Source: Bradyrhizobium sp. ISRA430 (GTDB lineage: Bacteria > Pseudomonadota > Alphaproteobacteria > Rhizobiales > Xanthobacteraceae). From it: a stretch of DNA of 64,000 bases. The stretch spans positions 3,100,001-3,164,000 of the forward strand of contig NZ_CP094516.1 in the NCBI RefSeq assembly GCF_029909975.1, written 5' to 3'. This document shows, one piece after another, positions 1 through 9,200 of the stretch (its first letter is position 1; each line of letters begins with the position of its first letter). The notes below the pieces were generated by a model. The model was given only the letters and a program-made list of their open reading frames with translations, was not told where the DNA came from and searched no databases. A program made the position numbers and the translations under genes.

Positions 1-4
1 GGGA

Positions 5-1228
5 TCATGACGCCCTCTCAGATCTTAGGCTGCGCGATTGACCGTTCATCAACAGCGACAGCGTGTGCTGCGCGATCATCAGCTCCTCGTCGGTCGGGAC
101 GACATAGACGGGGATGAGGCTACCGGCGCGCGAGATCAGCCGCGCATGACGCGCGTTCTCGGTGGCATCGAGTGCAACGCCGAGCCATCCGAGCTGCTCC
201 GCGATGCGCGCGCGCAGGGATACGGAGTTTTCGCCGATCCCGGCCGTGAAGACGAAGGCGTCCAGACCCTGCAGGGCCGCCGTCAGCATGCCGGCGTTGA
301 GGCCGATCCGGTAGACGAAATAGTCGATCGCGAGCCGCGCATGCGGATCCGTGCTCGCTTCCAGCTCCCGCATGTCGTTGCTGACGCCGGAAAGGCCTTT
401 CAGGCCGCACTCGCGGTAGAGGAAGTCCTGCAGTTTCGCCGCCGGCATTCCCTTCTCGGAGATGAGATAGAGCACCACGCCGGGATCGATTTGTCCCGGA
501 CGCGTTCCCATCGGCAGGCCGTCGAGCGCGGTGAAGCCCATGGTGCTTTCGACACTACGCCCGTCCTTCAGCGCGCACATCGAGGCGCCGCTGCCGAGAT
601 GAGCGACGATCACCCGCCGCCTGGCGATATCCGGCGCCACGCTCGGCAAGGTTCTGGCGATATACTCGTAGGACAGGCCATGGAAGCCGTAGCGCCGCAC
701 GCCCTCGGCGTGGAGCTGATGCGGAATGGCGTAGTGATCGGCGACCGCGTCATGCGTGCGGTGGAATGCCGTGTCGAAGCACGCGACCTGAGGCAGCGTC
801 GGGAAGTTCGCCAGCAGCGATCGGATGGGCGCAAGGTTGTGCGGCTGATGCAGTGGCGCGAGCGGAACGAACCGTTCGAGGCGAGCCACGACGCCGTGGT
901 CGATCAGGACCGGCCGCGCATAGTCCGGGCCGCCATGCACGACGCGATGACCGACCGCAATCGGCGTGACCCGGAGTTCGTCCCGCAGCCAGTCTCCGGC
1001 AACCGCCATCGCGGCCGGAACGTCCGCCACGGCCTCGATCGGATAGGCGCGGTCGGCCAACGGATCGCCGCCTGCGCCGGTCGCCCGCAGGCGTGGCCGG
1101 CTGCCGATGCCGTCCATCTGTCCCTTGATATGCCGGCGAAGCGTCCCCTCGCCTTCAACCGAATAGACCTGGAACTTGACGCTGGAGGAGCCGGCATTGA
1201 TGACCAGGATCGTGTCCATGGCGGTCAC
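5..1228 (-). CDS. ackA: Acetate kinase
   Basis: Makes ATP and acetate from acetyl phosphate and ADP, or the reverse, in the cytoplasm. The 407-residue product has the family length and the N-terminal phosphate-binding signature NAGSSSVKF. Later come [16 protein letters not shown] and FTAGIGENS, all acetate-kinase blocks of the ASKHA fold. The GTG start at 1228 overlaps the pta stop as GTGA, which suggests translational coupling. An ATG three codons in (1219) is the alternative and gives the usual [10 protein letters not shown] start. It is the last gene of the permease-DUF3141-pta-ackA operon. Together with Pta it conserves energy from acetyl-CoA when respiration is limited, which fits the FixK-type boxes upstream. 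Confidence 0.95.
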   Translation of the reverse strand: MTAMDTILVINAGSSSVKFQVYSVEGEGTLRRHIKGQMDGIGSRPRLRATGAGGDPLADRAYPIEAVADVPAAMAVAGDWLRDELRVTPIAVGHRVVHGGPDYARPVLIDHGVVARLERFVPLAPLHQPHNLAPIRSLLANFPTLPQVACFDTAFHRTHDAVADHYAIPHQLHAEGVRRYGFHGLSYEYIARTLPSVAPDIARRRVIVAHLGSGASMCALKDGRSVESTMGFTALDGLPMGTRPGQIDPGVVLYLISEKGMPAAKLQDFLYRECGLKGLSGVSNDMRELEASTDPHARLAIDYFVYRIGLNAGMLTAALQGLDAFVFTAGIGENSVSLRARIAEQLGWLGVALDATENARHARLISRAGSLIPVYVVPTDEELMIAQHTLSLLMNGQSRSLRSERAS

Positions 1229-2184
1229 GCGGCAACCGTCGGCGCCGTCTGGCGCCGGGCGCGGGCATAGAGCGCCGCCACCGCGCAGGATGCCATCCGC
1301 GCGCGCGGTGAATCCGCGCGCGAGGTCAGGACGACCGGCACCCTCGCGCCAAGCACGATGCCGGCGCTATCCGCCTTGGCGAAATAGGCGAGGTTCTTGG
1401 CGAGCATGTTGCCGGATTCGAGATCCGGAACGACCAGGATCTGCGCACGGCCGGCGACCTCGGAGGCGATGCCCTTGATCCGCGCCGCTTCCATGTCGAT
1501 GGCATTGTCGAAGGCCAAGGGACCGTCGAGCACGCCGCCGGTGATCTGCCCACGATCAGCCATCTTGCAGAGGGCTGCGGCTTCGATCGTCGAGGGGATT
1601 TTCGAGGTCACCGTCTCGACCGCCGACAGAATCGCAACGCGCGGCGTCTTGCCAAAGCCGGCCTGATTGTAGAGATCGATCGCGTTCTGGATGATGTCGC
1701 GTTTGGCGTCCAGATCCGGAAAAATGTTGATGGCGGCGTCCGTCACGAAGATGGTCTCGGCGTAGGCCGGCACGTCCATGACGAAGACATGGCTGATGCG
1801 CCGGTCAGTGCGCAGGCCGCCGACCTTGGCGGTCACGGCGCGCATCAGCTCGTCTGTGTGCAGGCTGCCCTTCATCAGCAGCTCGCCCCTGGCAGCATGA
1901 ATCAGTTCGACGCCCTTCGCGGCTGCCGCCTCACTATGCGGCGCGTCGACGATCTCGAAGCCGGAGACGTCAAGTTCGAATTTAGCAGCCGTGTCCCTGA
2001 TCTTCTTCTCGGGCCCGACCAGGACCGGCCGGATGATGCCGGCGCTCGCGCTGTCGACGGCGCCGCGGAGCGAGGTCTCGTCGCAGGGATCCACGACCAT
2101 GGTCGGGGTTGGCGGTGCGGCTCTGGCCGCCGCGATCAGGCGCTCATACTTGCTGCCGGGCTTGGCTTGCGTCGTGTCCGACAT
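1225..2184 (-). CDS. pta: Phosphate acetyltransferase (PTA/PTB family)
   Basis: Interconverts acetyl-CoA and acetyl phosphate; some family members act on butyryl-CoA. At 319 residues it is the short single-domain form, without the N-terminal regulatory domain of the long enteric enzyme. Family blocks seen include [12 protein letters not shown] near residue 55, [21 protein letters not shown] in the middle, [13 protein letters not shown] and the C-terminal [16 protein letters not shown]. The ATG at 2184 follows a GGGAG Shine-Dalgarno sequence at normal spacing. It lies 29 bp after DUF3141 and overlaps ackA by 4 bp. Substrate preference between acetyl and butyryl cannot be settled by eye, but the ackA partner favours acetyl. 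Confidence 0.9.
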   Translation of the reverse strand: MSDTTQAKPGSKYERLIAAARAAPPTPTMVVDPCDETSLRGAVDSASAGIIRPVLVGPEKKIRDTAAKFELDVSGFEIVDAPHSEAAAAKGVELIHAARGELLMKGSLHTDELMRAVTAKVGGLRTDRRISHVFVMDVPAYAETIFVTDAAINIFPDLDAKRDIIQNAIDLYNQAGFGKTPRVAILSAVETVTSKIPSTIEAAALCKMADRGQITGGVLDGPLAFDNAIDMEAARIKGIASEVAGRAQILVVPDLESGNMLAKNLAYFAKADSAGIVLGARVPVVLTSRADSPRARMASCAVAALYARARRQTAPTVAA

Positions 2185-2213
2185 GGTGTCACTCCCGATC
2201 CTGCCAATCCGCG

Positions 2214-4436
2214 TTACGATGCCCTTGCCTTGGAGTCGAAAGGGGCGACGTTCGAGGTCGACTCCCCTTCGCCGTCCAGACCGAACAGCTCGGCGACGTG
2301 CTTCAGACGCTTGGCGCGTTCACCGGTGATGTCCGCGCTCGCCGACAGCACCTCGCGCATCGCCGCGAAGGCCCCGCGCCGTAGCGTCATGTCGTCGGGC
2401 AACAGCCGCGGGATGGTGGCCAGGGCGCCCTCGCGGTCCAGCAGCAGCATGAAAAACTGCTCGCGCACCAGCATCTTGAATTCCGACAGCGTCAGCCGAG
2501 GACCGGCGTGGTCGCGCCGAACCTGCCGCAGCGCCTCGATGCTTCGCTCGTCGACCATGCCGCGCGCGGAGCCGACATAAAGCAGCGCGCGAAGTGCGGC
2601 TTCGCGAAGTCCACCCTCGCCGATCCTCGACTTCAGCTCGGCGATCCGCTTCGCCAGCATGGCGCGGTGCTCCGGCGACATCTCACGCCGGCGCGTTGGC
2701 ACGGCATTCGGGTCGACGCCGACGGCAGCCTGGAGCACGGGCGAGCCGTAGACGTTGAGGAAGATCATCTCGCTCAGCGCCTCCTGCGCGTCGCGCCAGC
2801 TATCGAGCGCGTGGACGATCTGTTTCGAGATCTGTTCCTGGAACGCCAGGAACGGATTGTCATCCGAAGCCGGCCTGCGATTGTCCTCGACACGGTCGGC
2901 GGCCGCCTTGACGGTGGACATCCAGGGATTTTGACTGCTGAACGCCTCATATTGCAATCGCAGCGGATGCATCTTGCGCGCCCATTCGGCGATCTGCGGT
3001 GTCACCATCCGCTTGACCCAAGGCTGCACGAACTTCTGGTAGGCCGCGAGATTGAGCTCGGAGATGCGCTTGGCAGCGGCAAAGCGGCGCTCGTCCTCCG
3101 GCGAATTGCCGCCCATCGCACGGATATCGTCGAGCGTTCGGGCCTCGCAGCGCATCACCCACTGGCCGGCCGCGAGATCAGCATTAACCGTCTCGGGGCC
3201 GCGGGCCTCGAACGTGGCTTCATAGAGCCCGGGCGGTAGCACGTCGATCAGATCGATATTGCTCGAGAATTCCGCATGCTCCTTCTTCGCGACGCCGCCG
3301 GAGACGAAGATGCCGAGATGACCGACACTTTCGTGGACGGTGTAGACGATGGTCTGGCCATAGGCCCTGATCTCATCGACGTCGGCGTAGCAGTCGAGGA
3401 TCCAGTCCAGCGCCTGCTGCGGCGGGGTGATGTTGTCACCCTTGGAGCAGAACACCACGATCGGCGAGCGGATGTTGCGCAGATCCACCTTCTGTCCGTC
3501 GGACATCTCGATGCGACCCGCGGCGAGATTGTTGCCGATGAACAGTTCATCGACGATGAACTGGATCTCCTCGGCATTGAGATTGACGTGCCCGCCCCAC
3601 CAACGCTCGAAATCGAGGTAGCGCTCGGCCTCGGTGTCGACCTTCGCATAGACGTTGTATTGCTTGGTCCAGAGCGTGTTGGAGGGGTTCTGGCTCTCGA
3701 AGTTCTGCACCAGCCAGGCACCGTCGAACTTTCCGGCGCCAAGGTCGCTCGTCAGCGCCGTCAGCCAGCTTCCGCCCAAGAGGCCGCCGGAATAGCGCAT
3801 CGGATATTTTCCGTGCACGCCTGCCCAGTAGGCCAGCGGCGCGCCGGCGATGATCAGGGGGCCGAACAGCTCGGGCCGCAGCGACGCCAGGATCATGATG
3901 GCCCAGCCGGCCTGGCAGTTTCCGATCACGCACGGCTTGCCGTCAGCCTCGGGATGACGGCTGATGACCGTCTCGAGGAACTTCGCTTCCGCACGCGCGA
4001 TCCGCTCGATGGTCTGGCCCGGCACCGGCTCGGGCAGGAAGCCGATGAAATAGCAGGGATGTCCCGCCTTCATCGCAACGCCGATCTCGCTGTCCGCCTT
4101 GAAGCCGCCGATCCCCGGGCCGTGGCCGGCGCGCGGATCGACCACGACGAACGGCCGCCGGCCCATATCGATCTCGACATCGCTGGGCGGAATGATGCGC
4201 ACCAGCGCGTAGTTGACCGGCTCGTCCAGCGTCCGGCCGTCAATGATCAATTCGGCGGCATATTGCAGGACGTGCGGGGCGGTCTGTGCGACATGCTCGC
4301 GATACTGGTCGCCGCGCTGGCGCATGATGTCCAGGAACAGGACGCTGCGCTGTCCCGCATCGACCATGTATTCCACGGCGGAGGACACCCAGCCCGACAT
4401 TGGGCCGCCCGGCAGTCTTACGTTTTTCATCGACAT
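2214..4436 (-). CDS. DUF3141 protein, PhaC-like alpha/beta hydrolase
   Basis: A 740-residue cytoplasmic protein of the DUF3141 family, often annotated as 3-hydroxyalkanoate synthetase-like; its reaction is unknown. The N-terminal two thirds is an alpha/beta hydrolase. A nucleophile elbow GNCQAG carries Cys174, like the GxCxG box of polyhydroxyalkanoate synthases. A downstream Asp in SKGDNITPP and a His in HESVGHLG would complete a Cys-Asp-His triad. The C-terminal 240 residues are mostly helical and charged. An upstream ATG at 4577 would run into the permease gene. The ATG at 4436 has GAGG eight bases before it and sits about 20 nt after the predicted FixK-dependent start of transcription, so I use 4436. 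The fixed association with pta and ackA suggests a role with acyl-CoA or acyl phosphates. Confidence 0.8.
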   Translation of the reverse strand: MSMKNVRLPGGPMSGWVSSAVEYMVDAGQRSVLFLDIMRQRGDQYREHVAQTAPHVLQYAAELIIDGRTLDEPVNYALVRIIPPSDVEIDMGRRPFVVVDPRAGHGPGIGGFKADSEIGVAMKAGHPCYFIGFLPEPVPGQTIERIARAEAKFLETVISRHPEADGKPCVIGNCQAGWAIMILASLRPELFGPLIIAGAPLAYWAGVHGKYPMRYSGGLLGGSWLTALTSDLGAGKFDGAWLVQNFESQNPSNTLWTKQYNVYAKVDTEAERYLDFERWWGGHVNLNAEEIQFIVDELFIGNNLAAGRIEMSDGQKVDLRNIRSPIVVFCSKGDNITPPQQALDWILDCYADVDEIRAYGQTIVYTVHESVGHLGIFVSGGVAKKEHAEFSSNIDLIDVLPPGLYEATFEARGPETVNADLAAGQWVMRCEARTLDDIRAMGGNSPEDERRFAAAKRISELNLAAYQKFVQPWVKRMVTPQIAEWARKMHPLRLQYEAFSSQNPWMSTVKAAADRVEDNRRPASDDNPFLAFQEQISKQIVHALDSWRDAQEALSEMIFLNVYGSPVLQAAVGVDPNAVPTRRREMSPEHRAMLAKRIAELKSRIGEGGLREAALRALLYVGSARGMVDERSIEALRQVRRDHAGPRLTLSEFKMLVREQFFMLLLDREGALATIPRLLPDDMTLRRGAFAAMREVLSASADITGERAKRLKHVAELFGLDGEGESTSNVAPFDSKARAS

Positions 4437-4462
4437 ATTCGACCTCGCCGTCGCAGGCCCCC

Positions 4463-4504
4463 ATTCAAGGAGGTCTGCAATCCCCCGACGTTGACATAGG
4501 TCAA
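4463..4504 (-). promoter_or_regulatory. FixK/FNR-type promoter before DUF3141-pta-ackA
   Basis: The palindrome TTGACATAGGTCAA (4491-4504) matches the TTGA-N6-TCAA pattern of FixK/FNR/CRP-family sites and overlaps the stop codon of the permease gene. Reading toward DUF3141, TTGAAT (4468-4463) lies 22 bases after the box, the class II spacing that puts the box near -41.5. Transcription would begin near 4456, about 20 bases before the DUF3141 start. The activator is not in the window. FixK2 is the usual candidate in Bradyrhizobium, by inference only. Confidence 0.6.
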
Positions 4505-5592
4505 CGGTCGGCGACGACGTCCGAGGCCGGCGTGGCGCGATCGATCCGGATCCAGGCCGCCGCCAGTTCCCAGGCAACCGACAGGATGATCGGCCCGATG
4601 AAGAGACCGATGATCCCGTGCGCGAGCGTCCCGCCGATCACCCCGATCAGGATTACGAGCGTCGGCGTCGTCAGGCCGCGGCCCATGACGAGCGGTTTTA
4701 AGATGTTGTCGAGCAGACCGACGACGACGAGATAGACCGTCAGGAGCAAGGCCGTGGTCACGTCCTTGTCCATCCAGATCCAGATGAGCACGGGAAGAAG
4801 GACGATGGTGGCACCGATCTGCACGATCGACAGCAGCAGCACGATGACGGCGAGCAAGCCGGCGCTCAGGAGGCCTGCGAGCTTGAAGCCGATGCCCGCC
4901 AAAAGCGCCTGCACGATCGCGACGCCGATGATGCCCTGCGACACCGCGCGGATGGTCGCGCCGGCAAGCTCCAGAAAATGCTCGCTCTGCTCCGGCACGA
5001 TGCGGAACAGGAAGCCGCGGACCGCGCCGACGAGCTGCGGCCCGTACGGGAATAGGAAGCCGGCGACGAGCACCGACAGCAGAAACTCGAGCGTGCCGAG
5101 ACCGGCGCTGCCCGCGAATGACAACATCATCCCGGCGAGCGGCTTCAGATATGGCGCGATCTCGCGCAGAGCCGCCCGGATATTGGTGTAGGCTTCAGTC
5201 CAGAGATCGTAGAGCCATGGTCCGACCAGCGGCCAACCCTTAATCTGCTCGGGAGCGGCCTGAAGCGCGAAATCGCCGGTGGCGATCTGGCTTGCGAGAT
5301 CCCTAATCCCTTCGACGGCGCTGAGGCCAAGCCAGGTGGCAGGACCAATGACGATACCAAGCGTGACCAAGGTGAGAATGGCCGCGGCGATCCGGGGCCG
5401 GCCACCGAGGCGCTTGGCAAGCCAGCCGAACGCCGGATAGAACGCCACCGCAAGCACCGCGCTCCAGGTCAGGATCGGCACGAAGGGCTTGATGATGAGG
5501 AAGGTCCAGACGATCAGCAGCGCCAGCAATCCGAGCCGGATCACGAACTGAATGATGTCGTCCGCGGACAGGAGCTGGCGAAGTGTCTTCAA
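4501..5592 (-). CDS. AI-2E family transporter (PerM/TqsA type)
   Basis: Integral membrane permease of the AI-2E exporter (UPF0118/PerM) family, with about eight hydrophobic segments. The C-terminal blocks include GLTTPTLVILIGVIGGTLAHGI and GLFIGPIIL, typical of the family. The transported substrate is not predictable, since members move autoinducer-2, sodium or unknown solutes. The frame is open to an ATG at 5646, but that ATG lies upstream of the transcription start predicted from the FixK box and -10. A TTG at 5592 gives a family-like N-terminus (MKTLRQLLSADD) and is preferred; a GTG at 5625 would be leaderless. It is first in the operon with DUF3141, pta and ackA, although a second FixK-type promoter separates it from them. 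Confidence 0.8.
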   Translation of the reverse strand: MKTLRQLLSADDIIQFVIRLGLLALLIVWTFLIIKPFVPILTWSAVLAVAFYPAFGWLAKRLGGRPRIAAAILTLVTLGIVIGPATWLGLSAVEGIRDLASQIATGDFALQAAPEQIKGWPLVGPWLYDLWTEAYTNIRAALREIAPYLKPLAGMMLSFAGSAGLGTLEFLLSVLVAGFLFPYGPQLVGAVRGFLFRIVPEQSEHFLELAGATIRAVSQGIIGVAIVQALLAGIGFKLAGLLSAGLLAVIVLLLSIVQIGATIVLLPVLIWIWMDKDVTTALLLTVYLVVVGLLDNILKPLVMGRGLTTPTLVILIGVIGGTLAHGIIGLFIGPIILSVAWELAAAWIRIDRATPASDVVADR

Positions 5593-5631
5593 GGCTTGAG
5601 GCCCGGGTCTTGAGCAGTGACACACGCGCGG

Positions 5632-5674
5632 AGCGTAACGTCCCATCTCGCCCAGCAGGCTTGATCCAGATCAA
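5632..5674 (-). promoter_or_regulatory. FixK/FNR-type promoter before the AI-2E permease
   Basis: TTGATCCAGATCAA (5661-5674) is a perfect TTGAT-N4-ATCAA palindrome, the FNR/FixK consensus. Reading left, TACGCT (5637-5632) fits TANNNT and lies 23 bases after the box. That places the box near -41.5 and transcription start near 5625. This is the better of the two boxes in the operon. Confidence 0.7.
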
Positions 5675-6286
5675 GCGGGGCGTAGCCCCAGGGCCGGCTA
5701 CTGCGGATGTGCTCGCGCACGAAGACCGCAGCGGCAGTTTGGCCTCGCTCGCTCAGTTCACCTGGCTTCGGCCTGCGACCCGATGCCGCCGGTCCTCAGA
5801 TCTGATCCGTTCTGTCAATGCCTGGCGCATGACGAAATCAGGTTCGGCCTGCTGTCCTGCGTTCACCTATCGCCGACGCGAGAGTGCTTCGAGCTCTCGG
5901 CCTGCGTCGATTCAACCAATACTCATCCCGCTTTAGCGCTTTGCCTGCCAAAGCGGCCGCCAATCTTCATTCGCTTCAACGAGGGAGCACCAGACTTTCC
6001 GGCAGGCTGGTTGCGGCGTCCGCCCGTGATTCCCGCTCTCGATCGGCCATCAGACCAAGTCTGACATGCGACAGGGAATCCTGCTGGACCGATTGCACGC
6101 TTTGCATTGTGGTAGCACGTCAACGCCTGGGCTTCGACTGGCTCTCCGAGGGGGAAACTAATCGCGTCTTCCTGCATCACGCACGCAACTCATCTCCGCG
6201 CCAGCCCTGACAACGTTTGAAAACATTGCGCCGCTTCAGACGGCCCGCAACGTCGCTGTCATGGCTAGGGCGAGATCGCTTGAGGA
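5675..6286. other. Intergenic, no gene supported
   Basis: About 610 bases between the divergent permease and RTX genes. Short open frames exist on both strands but none has a ribosome site plus a recognisable product. The promoter of the type I secretion locus should lie here, but I see no convincing -35/-10 pair. Confidence 0.5.
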
Positions 6287-6295
6287 ATGGCAGAC

Positions 6296-9200
6296 ATGGC
6301 GACCACGATTGGTAACTTGATCACGCTTGACGGGCAGTTCTCCGATTGGCCAGCGGCCGAAGCCATCATGACGCCGTCAAACACCGTCGCCGGATATCAG
6401 GTCTATGGCGCTCTTCTCGACGATCAGACACTCGGCAAGACGTATCTGATCGGCATCAACGCGACACTGGCGACCGACCCGACCATCGCTGCATTCACCT
6501 ACATCTATCTGAACACGGATCAGAGCAGAACGACCGGCTATAGCCCGTTCGGCAGCGTGGGGGCCGAGTACTTCGTCCAGTTCATCGCCAGCCAGGGCGG
6601 CGCGCTCCAGCCCTATCTCTATTCGGTCGATTCCGCCGGAGTTGCCACCCAGATCAACGGTGGAGCGCCGCTCGACTTCGGCATCTCGGCCGACGGTGAA
6701 AGTGTCGAGATCGCGATCCCGCAAACCCTGCTGACGCCATCGGGCGGCACCGCGCCGACCTCGATCAATTTCGCGGCCCTGATCAACAATGGGCAGGCTG
6801 CGCTGCCCGGGGATTTCAGCAACAGCCCGCAATACACCATCACCGATACGTCCGTTCCGGCAAGCCCTCCCGTCACGATCGGAAACTTGATCACGCTCGA
6901 TGGTCAGTTTGCGGATTGGCCCGCGGCCGATTCCGTCGAGAGGCCGGGAAATGCCGTCGCGAATTACCAGATCGACGGCGCCCTGATCGACGATGCGACC
7001 CTCGGCAAGACTTACGTCATCGGCATTGAGGCGACCGCCGCGGAAGATCCGGTCATCGCATCAAACACCTTCATCTATCTGAACACGGACCAGAACGCCA
7101 CGACCGGCTACAAAGTGTTCGGCAGCACGATTGGCGCGGAATATTACGTGAAGTTCGCGCCCGACGTGAACAACAACAATACGCTTAAGCCCTATCTGTA
7201 TTCCGTGGCGCCGAATGGCGCCGAGACCCTGCTCAACAACGGCGCGCCGCTCAATTTTGCCATGTCGGCCGATGGCAAGAGCGTCGAATTGGCGATCCCG
7301 CAGGCACTGTTGACGCCCGCCGGCGGCGCCGCGCCCACCTCGATCAATTTTGCCGCCCTGGTCAACAATGGCGCGGTCGCACTGCCGGGCGATTTCAGCG
7401 GTCCGCAATACACCATTACCGATCCCTCGACGCTGATCCCGGTCGATCATACGGTCAAGAAAGTCGCAATCATCTATTCGGCAACGACGGCCGCCCTGTA
7501 TTTCGGCGGCGCCGGCAGCGGCGGCGAGTCGGGCTCAGGATCGGTTCCTGGTGCCAGCGGGGCGGGACAGACCGCCTATGCCGACCTGTTCATGGCCGCG
7601 CAACACCAGGCGGCGGCAGCCGGCGTCTCCTATGACCTCCTGACCGAGGCCGACCTGACCAACGTCGCCAAGCTCTCGCAGTACAGCGCGCTGATCTTCC
7701 CGAGCATGGAGAATGTCCAGTCGAGCCAGGTGTCCGCGATCGTGAGCGCACTGACCCACGTGGTCTACGATTACCATGTGCCGATCATTACCGCCGGCAA
7801 TTTCCTGACCAACGACGAGACCGGCGCGCCGCTATCCGGCAATTCCTACGCCAACATGCAGTCGCTGCTGAACGTCACGCTGGGCCAGTCCGGTAGCGCG
7901 ACGTATTCAGTGACGGCCAACGCGGATGCACTGGCCAGCAACAATTCCGTGGTCTCCGGCTACACCGCCGGCGAGCTGATCGGCGGCGCCAGCGGCCAAT
8001 TCGCCGGCCAGCCGGCAGGCTATTACACCAACACCGGCTATCTCACCTTCAACGGCGTGACGCAGCCCGCCACGGTGCTGGCGGATATCAACATCCAGGG
8101 CGGAGGCTCGGTGGCCGGCGTGGTGCAAACGACCACGGGCGGCACCAACACCGTATTTTCGACCACCGGCCTGCTCGGCGACAGCAATCTGCTGCAGCAC
8201 GCGATCCAGAACGCCGTGTTCGGCACGACGCCGAGCCTGACGATCGATGTCTCCCGTATGCAGGGCGTGCTCGCCTCGCGCACCGATCTCGACCAATCGC
8301 AGTTCCCGTCCGACGTCTCGCCCGAGGGCGGCGGCGCGGGCATCTACGCCCAGTTGATCCCGATCCTGCAGCAATGGAAGCAGCAGTATAATTTCGTCGG
8401 CAGCTACTACGCCAATATCGGCGACGACGCCAATACGGCCAACGCGAACTTCACGAATTGGTCCGTGTCCGCCCCGATCTACAAGGCCCTCATGGCGATG
8501 GGCAACGAGATCGGCACCCACTCCTATACCCATCTCATCAATCCGCCCACGGTCGACGCCAACGGCAATCCGGTGCCGACCACGATCATCAACGGCGAGG
8601 TTGTCTCCACCTGGAACGAGAATACCAACACGCTCTATGTCACGGCGCCCGCCAACGGCTCGGCGCCGAACTGGACCTTCGCCTACGAGTTCGGGCAATC
8701 GAAGTCGATCCTTGAGCAGCAGCTCGGCATCACGCTTGCTGGCGCGGCGGTGCCCGGCGCCAATGACTTCATCGCGACGTCGGCGCAGATTCTGCCCTAC
8801 TTCCAGAGTACGGCGGGCCTCACCGGCTACGTCACCGGCGGCTGGACCGGCGCCGGTGCGGGCTATCCCAATGCCTTCGGCTACATCGATCCGAGCAACA
8901 CCAACTCGGTCTATATCGCGCCCAATGTCACGTTCGATTTCACCGAGATCGGATACCAGCACAAGACGCCGGCGCAGGCGCTGGCCGATTGGCAGACACT
9001 GTTCGGTCAGCTCTCGGCGAACTCGTCGGCACCGATCATCGTTTGGCCGTGGCACGACTATGGGCCGACAAACTGGGACACCAACGGCACCGGCGCAGAT
9101 TCGGGCTACAACACGCAGATGTTCACGGACTTCATCGCCTACGCTTACAACCAGGGCTATGAGTTCGTCACTGTCTCCGATCTCGCCGCGCGCATTGCCG

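Noticed and set aside
38..1270. 410-codon frame opposite ackA; similar frames at 3276-4499, 7907-9679, 24615-25913 and 39382-40314
   Set aside because: All are antisense to genes with clear domains, and none has a ribosome site plus a recognisable product.
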